Assembly: GCF_042664895.1 (NCBI RefSeq)
Contig: NZ_JBHTBQ010000001.1
Coordinates: 62,001 to 126,000 of the forward strand
Source of the DNA: Iodobacter arcticus
Lineage (GTDB): Bacteria; Pseudomonadota; Gammaproteobacteria; Burkholderiales; Chitinibacteraceae
DNA length: 64,000 nt
Reading direction: 5' to 3'
In this document: positions 17,190 to 26,453 of the stretch, in pieces
Position numbering within the stretch: the first letter of the stretch is position 1
Layout: every line of letters starts with the position of its first letter
Program-made: the position numbers and the translations under genes
Notes under the pieces: model-generated
The model's database searches: none
What the model saw: the letters and a program-made list of their open reading frames with translations, nothing else
What the model was told of the DNA's origin: nothing

Positions 17190-17806
17190 AGTGAATTATT
17201 TTATCTACTATAAGTTTATAGTTGAATGAATAATAAACTATATAAGAGGCAAAAAGAAGAAAAAATGAGCTGCATGATGGGGGATGAGCGTACTGAGCTG
17301 TAGCGAGTGTAATACCAGTAGCAAGTTGCTGTCTCTATGTTTGCTATTGGCTTAATTAAATCTTAAATACAGGGGGAGATTGCCTCTTTTTCCGTGTTTT
17401 TGCTCATTGAATACCAAGCTTAAGTGCCAAAAACAGCTGGGGTTTAGCTTGACGACGAGGGTTTAACTTTCATATTCCTATTCTCTAGTCAAGTGCTGTT
17501 GTAGTGAACAGGTGGCTTGAAAGGAACAGGCGAATGCAGTGCTTTAGAAAAAAACAAGATAAAAACAAAGTACTTATTGTTGGCTTATTTATGTTTTTTA
17601 ATAAAAACAATGACTTATAAAATATTAAAAATAAAAGACCACCGTTCACCTTCTTATGCAAGGGTAAATGCGCTTTTGTGATTGCAATCACATTTTTAAA
17701 AATAGGGTGAGAGAACAATGCATTTGTCCGAGGCGCAATCCATTATGGAAAAGCCCTGGCGTGAAGCTGGACGATAGCTTACATAAACTTTTAGGAGTTC
17801 GTAAAA
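17190..17806. other. Intergenic region upstream of the S-layer-like gene
   Basis: 617 bases, strongly AT-rich, with no credible gene. It must hold the divergent promoter of the ATPase and the promoter and 5' leader of the 984-residue secreted protein. A CRP-type palindrome is at 17677-17692 and a ribosome binding site TTTTAGGAGTTCG is at 17790-17802. Confidence 0.7.
17677..17692. promoter_or_regulatory. CRP/Vfr-type operator
   Basis: TGTGA-TTGCAA-TCACA is a perfect 16-base palindrome that exactly fits the TGTGA-N6-TCACA consensus of cAMP receptor proteins. It lies about 115 bases before the ATG of the S-layer-like gene. The flanks (CTTT ... TTTTTAAAA) are T/A-rich as in strong sites. Activation by a CRP-like regulator is inference. 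Confidence 0.65.
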
Positions 17807-20761
17807 ATGGCAACTGCAGCAGCATTAGCATTCGTGCAAAAACTCTATGTCGCTTATTATCAACGTCCAGCCGACTATGCTGGGCAGCAATTTTGGGCGG
17901 AAAAATTTGATAAAGAAGGCGGTGCATCGGCAATTGCCAGCGCATTCGCTACCTCCACAGAATCTGTAACATTGTATGGCTCGCAAGCTTTGGCCGCACA
18001 AATCAACGCTGTTTACCAAGCCTCATTTGGCCGCGCGGCAGAAACTGCTGGCTTGCAATTTTATCTAAACGAAATTAGCCAAGGCCGTATGACTGTTGGC
18101 ACTATGGCGGTCGCGGTATTGAATGGTGCACAGGGTACGGATTTAACCACCTTAAATTCTAAACTGGCTGTTGCTGCGGCTTACACCACAGCCGCATCTG
18201 ATGCGACTGGTATTTTAAAATACGTAGGCACTACAGCAGCAGATACCGCACGTACTTTCCTTTCCGCGGTAACGACGGCGAATCAAGCGGCGCAAACAGC
18301 AGCAGTGACGACCAATTTGAATTCGATTGTTACTCAAGGCTCAGCCTTCACCCTGACTACCGGTATCGATAGCTTTACGGGTACAGCAGGCAGCGATAGC
18401 TTCAGCTCTACAGCGGTAGGCGGTTTTGGCGCTCTGGATAGTCTGGATGGTGGTGCGGGTACGGATGTTTTAACCGTTTCTGATACGACAGCGATTGCTA
18501 CTTCGACTAGCCAAGTGGTTAAAAATATTGAAACTGTCACCTTGTCGTCTAGTGCAGGTGTAACTGCAGATATGACAACTTGGACTGGGCTTACAAAGGC
18601 CACGATCAATGGTGTAGGCGCAATGACAGTTACCGCGGCAGATACCGCGAATGTCAGTGTTGCTACTTCAGGCGCGGGTAATGTGGCCGTGATCGGAACA
18701 GGCGGTGATTTAGCAGTGGTTGCAGGTACAGGTAATGTGACAATTGGTGGTACTGCCGTAGCTAATAAACTTGCTTCGGTAAGTGTAACCAATGGTGCTG
18801 CGGTAGCTGTTACTGATCGTAGCGGCACGGCGGCTGCAACGGGTAGCACGCTGAAAACAGTAACCGTAAGTGGTGCAACAGGCGCATCTACGATTACTGG
18901 CGATGGCGTAACTACACTTAATCTGACCAATTTAAATGCTGCAACAACAGTTAACAATGTGACACTCACGGCAACAGCTGCAACACGGGCTTTAGTGCTT
19001 AATTTAAACGGTGTGGATGAAGGTGCTGCGGGTACTGATGCGGGTACAACGGTTGTTACCGATGCAGAAGCTACATCCTTAACCATTAATGCAACAGGCA
19101 GCCGCTCATTCGACGTAACCGCCACTACTGCAAAAGCGGTGTCGCTAGCGGTAAAAGCAGATGTAGATTTGCAAGTGGACGCATTAGGCAGTGCTGTTGC
19201 AACTACGCTTAATGTTTCTGGCGCAGGTAAATTTACAGCGGATGCACAAACACTGACTGCTGCAGGCGTGATCACCAGCACCAGCACAGGTGGCGTAATT
19301 CTTACAACAGCTTTGGCCGCAGGTCAGCAGTTTGTAGGCACTTCATCTACCGGCGCTGATACTATTACCGTGGCAGCATCCACCGTTGCTCATACCACGG
19401 GTGCAGGTAACGACACGGTAACAGCAGGCATTATGGGGACTGGTGGTAGTGTAAACGGTGGCGACGGCACGGATATCTTGTCGATTGCTTCTGCAACAGC
19501 TGTTGCTGTAACCGTAACGACTGCAGCCAATGCCGCTAACTACACCAATTTTGAAACGCTACGTCTGAATGATGGCTTGGGCGCTTCGATTGATGCAACC
19601 AAGCTGGTGGGTATTAACACGATCAATGTGCATGCTGCAGTAACAACAGGCGCTGTTGCGACCGTTAACACGGGTACAACCATTGGTCTGGGCGCTAATT
19701 CTGCTGGTACGATAGGCGTTACTGCTACTCCAACAGTCAATACCAATACATTAACGCTGAACACAAATGGCTGGGATGTAACTGGCCTGATTACTACAAC
19801 TGGCGTAGGTACATTAAACCTGAGCAGTGGTACAGCGACTGCTGCTGTGGCTGGCTCGACTACTGTACTGGGCCTAGCATTTGATGTTGCTACATTAACA
19901 GGCGGCTTGACGATGGCGGGTCTGTCCGGCGGTACTTTAGGCACGATCAACCTTACCGGCAGCAATGATATTACCTTTGCTGGAGCCATTACCGGCGCTT
20001 CCACAATTAATGCTTCTGCATTAACGGGCGCCTTAACGATGCTTGCGACAGGTGTGGTGACTGCTTCAATTACTGCAACGGGCGGCTCGGGCAACGATGT
20101 CTTGGTTGGTTCTACTGTGGCAGATACCTTGGTGGGTGGTGCAGGTAATGACACCTTAGCCAACCGGGTATCAGGTGCTGCTACAACGGCTGCCGATTCA
20201 TTAACAGGTGGCACAGGCGCTGATAACTTTGTCTTGCGTGGTGATACGGCGTCAGGTGCGGTATCCACGATCATTGGTACTGCGTCCCGCGTGATGGACT
20301 TTGTAATCGGGACTTCTGCAGCAACTTCAGACGTATTGAATCTGTCTGCAACAAATGCTAATTACTCAGGAGGCGCCTTAAACGGAACAGTCGCAACGGC
20401 TGCAGTATCAGCAACAGTTGTTCAATCTGTTGCTGTTAATGCTTCTGCTGCAGCGATTACTACGGGTGCAGATTTAATCAAGCTAACTACCGGTGGCACT
20501 ACAACCGGTACCTTGCAAGCAGCATTTGATGCTGCGATTGGTACTTCAACCATTACGGGTCTCACTGCTTCTGCTGAGATTTTTGTATCGCTGTATGACA
20601 CTACCAATAGTCGTATGTTGATCCTGACTGCTGATGCCAATGGCGGTACCAATACCATTTTGGAAACAGGCGATGTTGTTACTCTGGTTGGCTCCATTGA
20701 TATGACTGCGGCCGATTATGTACTCTTTACTAACGCTAACTTGGCCATTATCGCTGCGTAA
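17807..20761 (+). CDS. S-layer/RTX-like secreted protein with N-terminal DUF4214 region
   Basis: The 984-residue protein is very rich in Ala, Thr, Gly, Val and Ser and has no cysteine that I can see. Residues about 10-140 resemble DUF4214 (VQKLYVAYYQRPADYAGQQF, YQASFGRAAETAGLQFYL). The middle is beta-rich repeats of the surface-layer type. At about 757-805 are RTX calcium-binding nonapeptides (GGSGNDVLVG, GGAGNDTLA, GGTGADNFV). There is no N-terminal signal peptide. That set is typical of S-layer or adhesin proteins of the Caulobacter RsaA style, exported by type I secretion. The matching exporter genes lie at 27193-31771. Strong AGGAG site before ATG 17807. Confidence 0.88.
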   Translation: MATAAALAFVQKLYVAYYQRPADYAGQQFWAEKFDKEGGASAIASAFATSTESVTLYGSQALAAQINAVYQASFGRAAETAGLQFYLNEISQGRMTVGTMAVAVLNGAQGTDLTTLNSKLAVAAAYTTAASDATGILKYVGTTAADTARTFLSAVTTANQAAQTAAVTTNLNSIVTQGSAFTLTTGIDSFTGTAGSDSFSSTAVGGFGALDSLDGGAGTDVLTVSDTTAIATSTSQVVKNIETVTLSSSAGVTADMTTWTGLTKATINGVGAMTVTAADTANVSVATSGAGNVAVIGTGGDLAVVAGTGNVTIGGTAVANKLASVSVTNGAAVAVTDRSGTAAATGSTLKTVTVSGATGASTITGDGVTTLNLTNLNAATTVNNVTLTATAATRALVLNLNGVDEGAAGTDAGTTVVTDAEATSLTINATGSRSFDVTATTAKAVSLAVKADVDLQVDALGSAVATTLNVSGAGKFTADAQTLTAAGVITSTSTGGVILTTALAAGQQFVGTSSTGADTITVAASTVAHTTGAGNDTVTAGIMGTGGSVNGGDGTDILSIASATAVAVTVTTAANAANYTNFETLRLNDGLGASIDATKLVGINTINVHAAVTTGAVATVNTGTTIGLGANSAGTIGVTATPTVNTNTLTLNTNGWDVTGLITTTGVGTLNLSSGTATAAVAGSTTVLGLAFDVATLTGGLTMAGLSGGTLGTINLTGSNDITFAGAITGASTINASALTGALTMLATGVVTASITATGGSGNDVLVGSTVADTLVGGAGNDTLANRVSGAATTAADSLTGGTGADNFVLRGDTASGAVSTIIGTASRVMDFVIGTSAATSDVLNLSATNANYSGGALNGTVATAAVSATVVQSVAVNASAAAITTGADLIKLTTGGTTTGTLQAAFDAAIGTSTITGLTASAEIFVSLYDTTNSRMLILTADANGGTNTILETGDVVTLVGSIDMTAADYVLFTNANLAIIAA

Positions 20762-20808
20762 AGCTCAATGCAGCAGGCTGAGATTTTAAACACCTGCTGC
20801 GTTTACCC

Positions 20809-20841
20809 AACCCCCGCATCTGTTATGGATGCGGGGGTTTT
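20809..20841 (+). terminator. Strong terminator after the S-layer-like gene
   Basis: AACCCCCGCATC and GATGCGGGGGTT form a 12-base-pair stem followed by TTTT. It is fitting for a highly expressed gene. A smaller inverted repeat GCAGCAGG ... CCTGCTGC precedes it at 20770-20800. Confidence 0.93.
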
Positions 20842-20921
20842 TCTATAAATTATCTAAACACATAAATAGAATGATGCCTGATGAGTAAGAGCCATCATTA
20901 TTTGCTTTATCTGCTGTGTGA

Positions 20922-21635
20922 TTAAACCCCAGAATACTCCCGCAAAAAATCAGCTAAGGCCCAGCCATCCAGTAGCCCGTCCCCGTCCAGATCAATGGCG
21001 GCCCAGCCTTCTTTTTCTCTTAATACAAATACCTTCTTTTGCGCAGGCAGCAGCTCAAGGATAGAAAATTCTAAACCGGCCCCCGAGCGCAGATTTAAAC
21101 CCTTGCGCGCAATCACCTGATAGCCGTGCTCATCGGCAGAAACGCTTTGCGCCATGGTGCTGGCGTTAATAAAGCTATCGTGGCTCTCCAGCCATAAGCT
21201 GGCTTCTGCGGCCCGTCGGGCGACCAGGCCTTTGAGTACTTTTAGCTGGCCACTGGCGGGCTCACGCGCTTTATTCCATCTGGCCATTTCAGCGGGTACG
21301 GCAGCATCATGGCCTGCGTTTAGTTTTTTAAGCAGGGTGCTGTGCTGCAAGCTGCTCACACCTACATTGAAAGTAAAACTGCAAAGCGCTGAAAACTGAT
21401 TGCTGTGCAGCTTTACTTTAACCAGCTTCTCAATGGCGGCAGCCACTTTTGCCAGATCTTTGGCAAGTAAAGCATCGGCTTCCGCTTCACTGATATTCGC
21501 CGTACTGGCGTTGATGCCATCTGTGTGGCCGTAGCCTATTGTCCATACTCCCGCCGGGCAGGTGTAGGGTTGCAGATAAAGGCCTTCAAACTGTTTAACC
21601 AGCTTAAGACCTGCCGGATTGATCTGGTGTGACAT
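20922..21635 (-). CDS. GH24 lysozyme (endolysin-type) with C-terminal SH3 domain
   Basis: The 237-residue protein starts with a T4-lysozyme/GH24 domain: catalytic Glu in LVKQFEGLYLQPY (about residue 17), then VWTIGYGHTDG and FTFNVGVSSLQ. Residues about 170-232 look like a bacterial SH3 domain (GLNLRSGAGLEFSILELLPAQ). It would cut the glycan strands of peptidoglycan. No signal peptide or signal-arrest helix is obvious. There are no phage genes around, so it is either a lone domesticated endolysin or a wall-remodelling enzyme near the S-layer gene. Confidence 0.88.
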   Translation of the reverse strand: MSHQINPAGLKLVKQFEGLYLQPYTCPAGVWTIGYGHTDGINASTANISEAEADALLAKDLAKVAAAIEKLVKVKLHSNQFSALCSFTFNVGVSSLQHSTLLKKLNAGHDAAVPAEMARWNKAREPASGQLKVLKGLVARRAAEASLWLESHDSFINASTMAQSVSADEHGYQVIARKGLNLRSGAGLEFSILELLPAQKKVFVLREKEGWAAIDLDGDGLLDGWALADFLREYSGV

Positions 21636-21946
21636 GGTTTTGCTCCTGATTGCTTATCAAAGAGAATAGCCTCGGGTTTTCTGCCAGGTAAGTTCTGTTT
21701 GGAATACGAGCCGACACAGTGTTGTTCGCTATGGCCATTACTTCGTTTGTGCAGGCTGGCGGAGGCAAAGTAAATGTGCAGTGGTTTTTGTTTGGAAGTG
21801 TGACGGAGGTGATTGTGTGGCAGATACAGAGTTTAAATACGATCTGCTACCGCTGTATTTTGGTGCTGAAAATGTATGCAAGATTGACTTTAGCCACAGG
21901 CATGTCATGCTGAGGGCTGTTAACGCAAAATGATGGATTTGAGATT

Positions 21947-23284
21947 ATGGCTAAGCCAAGGGTAGAGAGAGCGCCAAAATTTGATCTGGTGCAGGTTGAT
22001 TTTCCAACGCTCCAAAAGTATCTGCCTTTATATGATTTAACCGATAGCAAGGGCCGCTATCTGCATTGGGATAAGCTGAAATGGCGGGTTCCCAGAGATG
22101 AAGCGCAAAATATTTGGTTTGCGATCAAGTTTCAGCGCTTTATCCAGATGAAGGAGATCGATTTATTCGACGAGCAAGGCGAATCCTTTAGCTATTGCAT
22201 CCCAAATTCGATGGAAGCCAAGCTGCATCAGGTGATTAAGACGGCAGGTGGCAGCGTGGCGGTGGTGGCTGGAATGGCCGCTACGATGCAAATTCAGGCC
22301 AAATTTCTTGTCTCCTCCTTAATTATGGAAGAAGCCATCAGCAGTGCGCAGCTGGAGGGCGCGGCTACCACGCGTGAAGTGGCAAAAAAAATGCTGGAGG
22401 ATGAAAGAGCGCCGCTTAATGAAGACGAGCGGATGATTCTTAATAATTTTTTTCTGCTTAAACAAGCAGAAAAAGAGTGTAAGCAAGCATTAACGGTTGA
22501 TTTGATTTTAGATTTTCATCGGGTAGCCACAGAAGGCACAACGGGCAATAGCGTTTTGCCCGGGCATTTTAGGGATGCCGACGATATTTTTGTGGAAGAC
22601 GGCAACGGGGGCATTGCGCATCAGCCGCCTAAACACCACTTAATTCAGGAGCGCTTGCAAGCGCTGTGTGATTTTGCCAATGCCAATCATTCCGGCCTAG
22701 ATGGTTGCGAGTTTATTGCGCCGGTAGTGAAGGCCATTATTCTGCATTTTATGCTGGGTTTTGAGCACCCATTCAGGGATGGCAATGGCCGCACAGCCAG
22801 AGCTCTGTTTTATTGGTTTATGCTTAAGAATGAGTACGATCTGTTTAAGTATATTTCTATTAGTAAATTACTTAAAAACAGCCCCAAGGATTATGGCCTG
22901 TCTTATTTATATACAGAAACAGATCAGAACGATTTAACCTATTTTATTGATTATCAGCTGGATATTATTATTCAAGCCTTTGATGAGCTAAAAAAATACC
23001 TTGAAGAAAAAACGCAAGAGTTTAATCAGGTTGTAGCGCTGCTGGAGAAATCAAAATTTGGTCAGGCACTTAATTTTGTGCAAAAAGATATTATTAAAAA
23101 AGCCAGCAAATCACCGGGCAGGTATTTTTCAGTAAAAGAAATAGTCAGCGATTATGGCATTGCGGATAATTCCGCCAGAAGCTATTTAAACAAGCTGGCG
23201 GAGTACCGTTTGCTACTGCCTAGCAAAGATGGCAGAACTACTTTATATATTGCGCCATTAGATTTATTGCAAAGACTGGTTTAA
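21947..23284 (+). CDS. Fic family protein (adenylyltransferase fold) with N-terminal inhibitory motif
   Basis: The 445-residue protein has the catalytic Fic motif HPFRDGNGR with His274, which in this family transfers AMP (or another group) to a hydroxyl side chain. An (S/T)xxxE(G/N) inhibitory helix is visible upstream: Ser133 to Glu137 in SSAQLEGA. This marks a class II, self-inhibited Fic protein. The C-terminal 90 residues look like a winged helix (FSVKEIVSDYGIADNSARSYL), suggesting DNA binding or autoregulation. No antitoxin gene is adjacent, in line with cis inhibition. ATG 21947 is in a weak ribosome-binding context (TTTGAGATT). Confidence 0.9.
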   Translation: MAKPRVERAPKFDLVQVDFPTLQKYLPLYDLTDSKGRYLHWDKLKWRVPRDEAQNIWFAIKFQRFIQMKEIDLFDEQGESFSYCIPNSMEAKLHQVIKTAGGSVAVVAGMAATMQIQAKFLVSSLIMEEAISSAQLEGAATTREVAKKMLEDERAPLNEDERMILNNFFLLKQAEKECKQALTVDLILDFHRVATEGTTGNSVLPGHFRDADDIFVEDGNGGIAHQPPKHHLIQERLQALCDFANANHSGLDGCEFIAPVVKAIILHFMLGFEHPFRDGNGRTARALFYWFMLKNEYDLFKYISISKLLKNSPKDYGLSYLYTETDQNDLTYFIDYQLDIIIQAFDELKKYLEEKTQEFNQVVALLEKSKFGQALNFVQKDIIKKASKSPGRYFSVKEIVSDYGIADNSARSYLNKLAEYRLLLPSKDGRTTLYIAPLDLLQRLV

Positions 23285-23316
23285 ATGTTTTGTACAATTA
23301 CAAGGATTAAATCATT

Positions 23317-23508
23317 GTAGGGCGGGTAAAACCCAATCCTATCAACTTAAGGCAAAAAACAGGGCAAGATTTAGTTTTGCGTAGGGTGTGCAAGTCGTTT
23401 TTCTTGCGCACCGCTCTCGGTGCGCAACGACTTCGTCGTTGTACACCCTACGAAATGCCGCTTTATCCTAAGACAAAAACTTAAGTTGATAGGATTGGGG
23501 TAAAACCC
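23317..23508. repeat. Nested element: a 164-bp inverted-repeat element inside a REP
   Basis: A REP (GTAGGGCGGGTAAAACCC) is interrupted after 23334 by a segment with terminal inverted repeats AATCCTATCAACTTAAG (23335-23351) and CTTAAGTTGATAGGATT (23480-23496). The 8-base word TAAAACCC stands on both sides (23327-23334 and 23501-23508), as expected of a target duplication. Inside it is another palindromic repeat, 23380-23452, beginning GTAGGGTGTGCAAG and ending CACCCTAC, with an inner hairpin GTGCGCAA/TTGCGCAC. So three repeat units are stacked. Confidence 0.75.
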
Positions 23509-23549
23509 GCTAGCTGAATAATTAAACCTCATCCGGCTATTTCCAGTTT

Positions 23550-23690
23550 GTAGGTTGGGTTAGCAGGCTTTATCGCGTAACCCAACATTCTTTTGCGCCT
23601 AAATGTTGGGTTACGCTGATTTATCCGCCCTTAAATAGGCGAATAAATCAGCTAACCCAAACTACAAAAGCATTATGCCCCGCTAGTTTC
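23550..23690. repeat. GTAGGTTGGGTTA-type inverted repeat
   Basis: TGTAGGTTGGGTTAGCAGGC is mirrored at about 23655-23668 by GCTAACCCAAACTAC. Inside are CGTAACCCAACATTC / AATGTTGGGTTACG and AATAAATCAGC. The outer sequence CTACAAAAGCATTATGCCCC recurs at 61139-61158. This is another GTAG-initiated repeat family. Confidence 0.75.
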
Positions 23691-23740
23691 GCTTAAGCTG
23701 ACAGAATTGGAGCAAAACCCGCTAGCTGATTTACTAAGCC

Positions 23741-25270
23741 TTACCCGGCGATTCCCAGCGCTTTAAAGATGCTCAGCTGCTTTTCTGAAAACGTTTGCGC
23801 CTGGCGATTTAATTCGGCGAGATTGTCTTCTTCCGTTTCTAAAGTTTGCCCTTCTTTTACCAAGGTTTGGTTTTGCATGGCTAAGATTTGCCAAGCAAAT
23901 TGTGCCCATTCTGCCGGGTGCTTTTTGCCTTGGCTGCGGGCCAGTAAAAACAACTGCTGAAAGCGCCCGATGCTAATGCCCCCGCCTGAAACAGGGCTAG
24001 CCAGATGGCTGATATCGTGGCTGCCACGCGCCTGATTGCATAAATAATGGTTGAGTTTTTCGCAGGCTTTTTTGGCTTTGGCAATATGGGCATCGTCTTG
24101 CACGGCCACCACGCTGCCTCCGCCAATTAACACGAGGGCGGCTTGTAAAATTTGTGATAAAGCCAGGCCAGTGGCTTGTTCGATTTGCCCAAGGCTGATG
24201 ATCTGATGATCGGCCATGGTGTTTAAAATGGGCGCATAAACATGGTCTTGCATAGTGGCTTCGCCCAGATTGCCTGTTACTTTGAGCGATACATCGGCAC
24301 GGTGTTGAACCAGCAGCACGCGCAATTGCCGAGCTTGCTCTGCCTGCGCTAATTTACTGAGTTTGCGTGGCCCACGCACCCAGTAATCGCGGCGAAATTG
24401 CTGATTCACCATAAAATCACGCGTGGTTTCTTTGAACATAGCGTCTGGAATTTCCGCAAGAAATTGCTGCTGCTCCGCTGTTAAATTAATCGCATCAATA
24501 TGATCCATATAATGCGCAGAGCAGGCAAAGCTGAGCTTGGCGGGCTCTAGCCACTCTGCCATGGTGGCAAAGTGCATAGGCAGCCAATCCCGATTAAAAT
24601 ATTCATGTGCCAGATAGTGGCGATTTTGTTCTTTTATTTTTTGTATTCGCTCCGCGATTTGCGGGTTTGCCCGTGCATACATAGGCTGGGTGGCAAGTAG
24701 TTTTTCAGTGAAATCGAGTGCGCCATTAATCCGGCTCACAATGCCATTGCCTTCTGCACCAATAATCTCGGCGTGTTCGGTCATTAAATGCCGTATTGGA
24801 GCAAAGCTGGCCCAGCCGGGCTGGGTGTTATAGCTAATATATAAAACACCGCCTACTTTTAGTTTTCGGCGAATAAATTCAACAATTACGCCACGGTTTT
24901 CATCTGATATCCAGCTCCAAATACCATGCAGGCCGATATAATCGAATTCGGGTAAATCACTGCGGGCAGCAAAATCAGCAAAGGCTTCATCAAATAATTT
25001 AGCCCCTCCACCAGAAATACCGGCCAACTCTTGGGCAAAGCCCGCCTGAGACGGATTGAAATCGGTGCCATGCCATTGCGTTACACTGGCGGCTGCATGC
25101 AAATTAGCACTCATTCCCTGGCCAAAGCCTAATTCACATGCATTACCCATTTCTGGATAGGCTAAGCCAGCGCTCAGAAAAGCCAGCTTTACCCGTAGCG
25201 GATTAAGCTCACTGTAATAGCCAAATGTATATCCGATATCTGCTATATAGCCTGCTGTCCAATCGCTCAT
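23741..25270 (-). CDS. Class I SAM-dependent methyltransferase with methyltransferase regulatory domain
   Basis: The 509-residue protein has a Rossmann SAM-binding motif ACELGFGQGMSANLHAA near residue 44, then HGTDFNPSQ and FDYIGLHGIWSW. The middle (residues about 215-300) matches the regulatory-domain style seen in large bacterial methyltransferases (YLAHEYFNRDWLPMHFATMAEWL). The C-terminus is alpha-helical with no known motif. The substrate is unknown. Its place between the S-layer-like gene and the type I secretion genes suggests it may modify a surface polymer or protein; that is inference. Confidence 0.85.
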   Translation of the reverse strand: MSDWTAGYIADIGYTFGYYSELNPLRVKLAFLSAGLAYPEMGNACELGFGQGMSANLHAAASVTQWHGTDFNPSQAGFAQELAGISGGGAKLFDEAFADFAARSDLPEFDYIGLHGIWSWISDENRGVIVEFIRRKLKVGGVLYISYNTQPGWASFAPIRHLMTEHAEIIGAEGNGIVSRINGALDFTEKLLATQPMYARANPQIAERIQKIKEQNRHYLAHEYFNRDWLPMHFATMAEWLEPAKLSFACSAHYMDHIDAINLTAEQQQFLAEIPDAMFKETTRDFMVNQQFRRDYWVRGPRKLSKLAQAEQARQLRVLLVQHRADVSLKVTGNLGEATMQDHVYAPILNTMADHQIISLGQIEQATGLALSQILQAALVLIGGGSVVAVQDDAHIAKAKKACEKLNHYLCNQARGSHDISHLASPVSGGGISIGRFQQLFLLARSQGKKHPAEWAQFAWQILAMQNQTLVKEGQTLETEEDNLAELNRQAQTFSEKQLSIFKALGIAG

Positions 25271-25327
25271 GCTGATTTTCCTTGCTTGTTAATAAATAGA
25301 TAAAGGGTGATTTGATCAACGAATTAT

Positions 25328-26389
25328 TTAATGAACATAATGCTGACGCAAGTTTAAAAATGGCAATTCAATACTACGCCAGCTTAAATCGGCTAGCAGG
25401 CAACTTAGCAGTAGTGCCAGAGTGATTTTTCCTAGTAAAATAGGGATAGATAAATCGCTAACCAGATAATGACTTAATAAATAAAGAACCATGGCATGCA
25501 ATAGATAAAATGAATAAGAGCGCTGCCCGATAAAAGATAGAAATTTTTCTATTAGATCAGGTAGACGCCATTGAGTATTTGCATAGGCATAAATAAACAG
25601 CCCCCATAGCAATGCTTCTAAGGTATACCAGATTACTAAAATAAAACTGCGGCTGCTTTCATTAAATAAAATAGCGTATTGGGAGCGGAATACGCTGATC
25701 GAGATAATGATTAGCGTGGTTATTATTAATGCATAGGGCCTTTTAAAAAAAGAGCCGAGCGCTAATGTGGCAAAGCCCATGCCAATTAAAAACTGATCAA
25801 GCCGGCCAATGAGTGTGGATTGCAATACATGGGCAGGGTGTGCGGCAAGACTAAGTACACATAATTTTAAAACTAAAAAAATAAGCAGCATTCTGCCAAT
25901 ATAGACCAAGCCTTGCTGGCGGACAAAGAGTGCTAGAAATGGAAAAATAAGATAAAAAGTGAATTCAATTGAAATAGTCCATGCTGCACCGGTTACAAAA
26001 TAATCAGAAGTGGCGGGCTTACCAATATTACTGATGAATAAATAGAGTAAATCCTGAGGCTGAAATTTATCACGGCCTAGCGAAATGGCTAAGAAAAAAA
26101 CCAGTAAAAATAATGGAAAAATACGCAAGAAACGGTTGAAAATAAAGCGGCGATAATCAATATTTCCGCTGATGGCTATTTTCATAAATAAATAGCCGGA
26201 AAGAGTAAAAAATAAACCAACGCCAATATGGCCTTCAGTAAAAATGGCGAGTAAGGGCCAGGAAGGAAACGATTGCCAGCTGCCATAAAAATGATGAAAT
26301 GCGTGATAGAAAAAAACCAATAGCGCCGCCAAAGCGCGAATATGCTCTAGCTTGGGGTTAAATGCGATATTGCTGGAGTGTGGCGACAT
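25328..26389 (-). CDS. Acyltransferase 3 family membrane protein (OafA/YrhL-like)
   Basis: The 353-residue protein has about ten hydrophobic segments and starts LEHIRALAALLVFFYHAFHH, the signature R-x10-H of acyltransferase 3 enzymes. GHIGVGLFFTLSGYLFMK and FIFNRFLRIFPLFLL follow. These enzymes O-acetylate surface sugars. Start 26389 is chosen because CGAGGGAATCG precedes it. The longer frame to 26488 runs through a REP and overlaps the transposase gene. Downstream of it on the same strand is the methyltransferase gene (57 bases apart). Confidence 0.88.
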   Translation of the reverse strand: MSPHSSNIAFNPKLEHIRALAALLVFFYHAFHHFYGSWQSFPSWPLLAIFTEGHIGVGLFFTLSGYLFMKIAISGNIDYRRFIFNRFLRIFPLFLLVFFLAISLGRDKFQPQDLLYLFISNIGKPATSDYFVTGAAWTISIEFTFYLIFPFLALFVRQQGLVYIGRMLLIFLVLKLCVLSLAAHPAHVLQSTLIGRLDQFLIGMGFATLALGSFFKRPYALIITTLIIISISVFRSQYAILFNESSRSFILVIWYTLEALLWGLFIYAYANTQWRLPDLIEKFLSFIGQRSYSFYLLHAMVLYLLSHYLVSDLSIPILLGKITLALLLSCLLADLSWRSIELPFLNLRQHYVH

Positions 26390-26428
26390 CGATTCCCTCG
26401 TTTTATGGTGAGTGTTTTTATTGTGTTT

Positions 26429-26445
26429 GGCGGGTGAAACCCGCC
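26429..26445. repeat. REP hairpin adjoining the RAYT gene
   Basis: GGCGGGT-GAA-ACCCGCC lies 9 bases beyond the 3' end of the REP-associated transposase gene. The usual GTAG is replaced by GTTT here. Confidence 0.85.
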
Positions 26446-26453
26446 GTTGTTGT

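Noticed and set aside
18334..20274. Two long minus-strand frames (317 and 244 codons) antisense to the S-layer-like gene
   Set aside because: They are shadows caused by the strong codon bias and Ala/Thr/Val-rich composition of the sense gene; no start signals or family features.
20922..21635. Prophage remnant marked by the endolysin gene
   Set aside because: No holin, structural, integrase or packaging genes stand nearby, so a lone lysozyme gene is the simpler reading.
21719..21913. Short plus-strand frame of 64 codons before the Fic gene
   Set aside because: Weak start context and no family resemblance; it may be part of the 5' region of the Fic gene.
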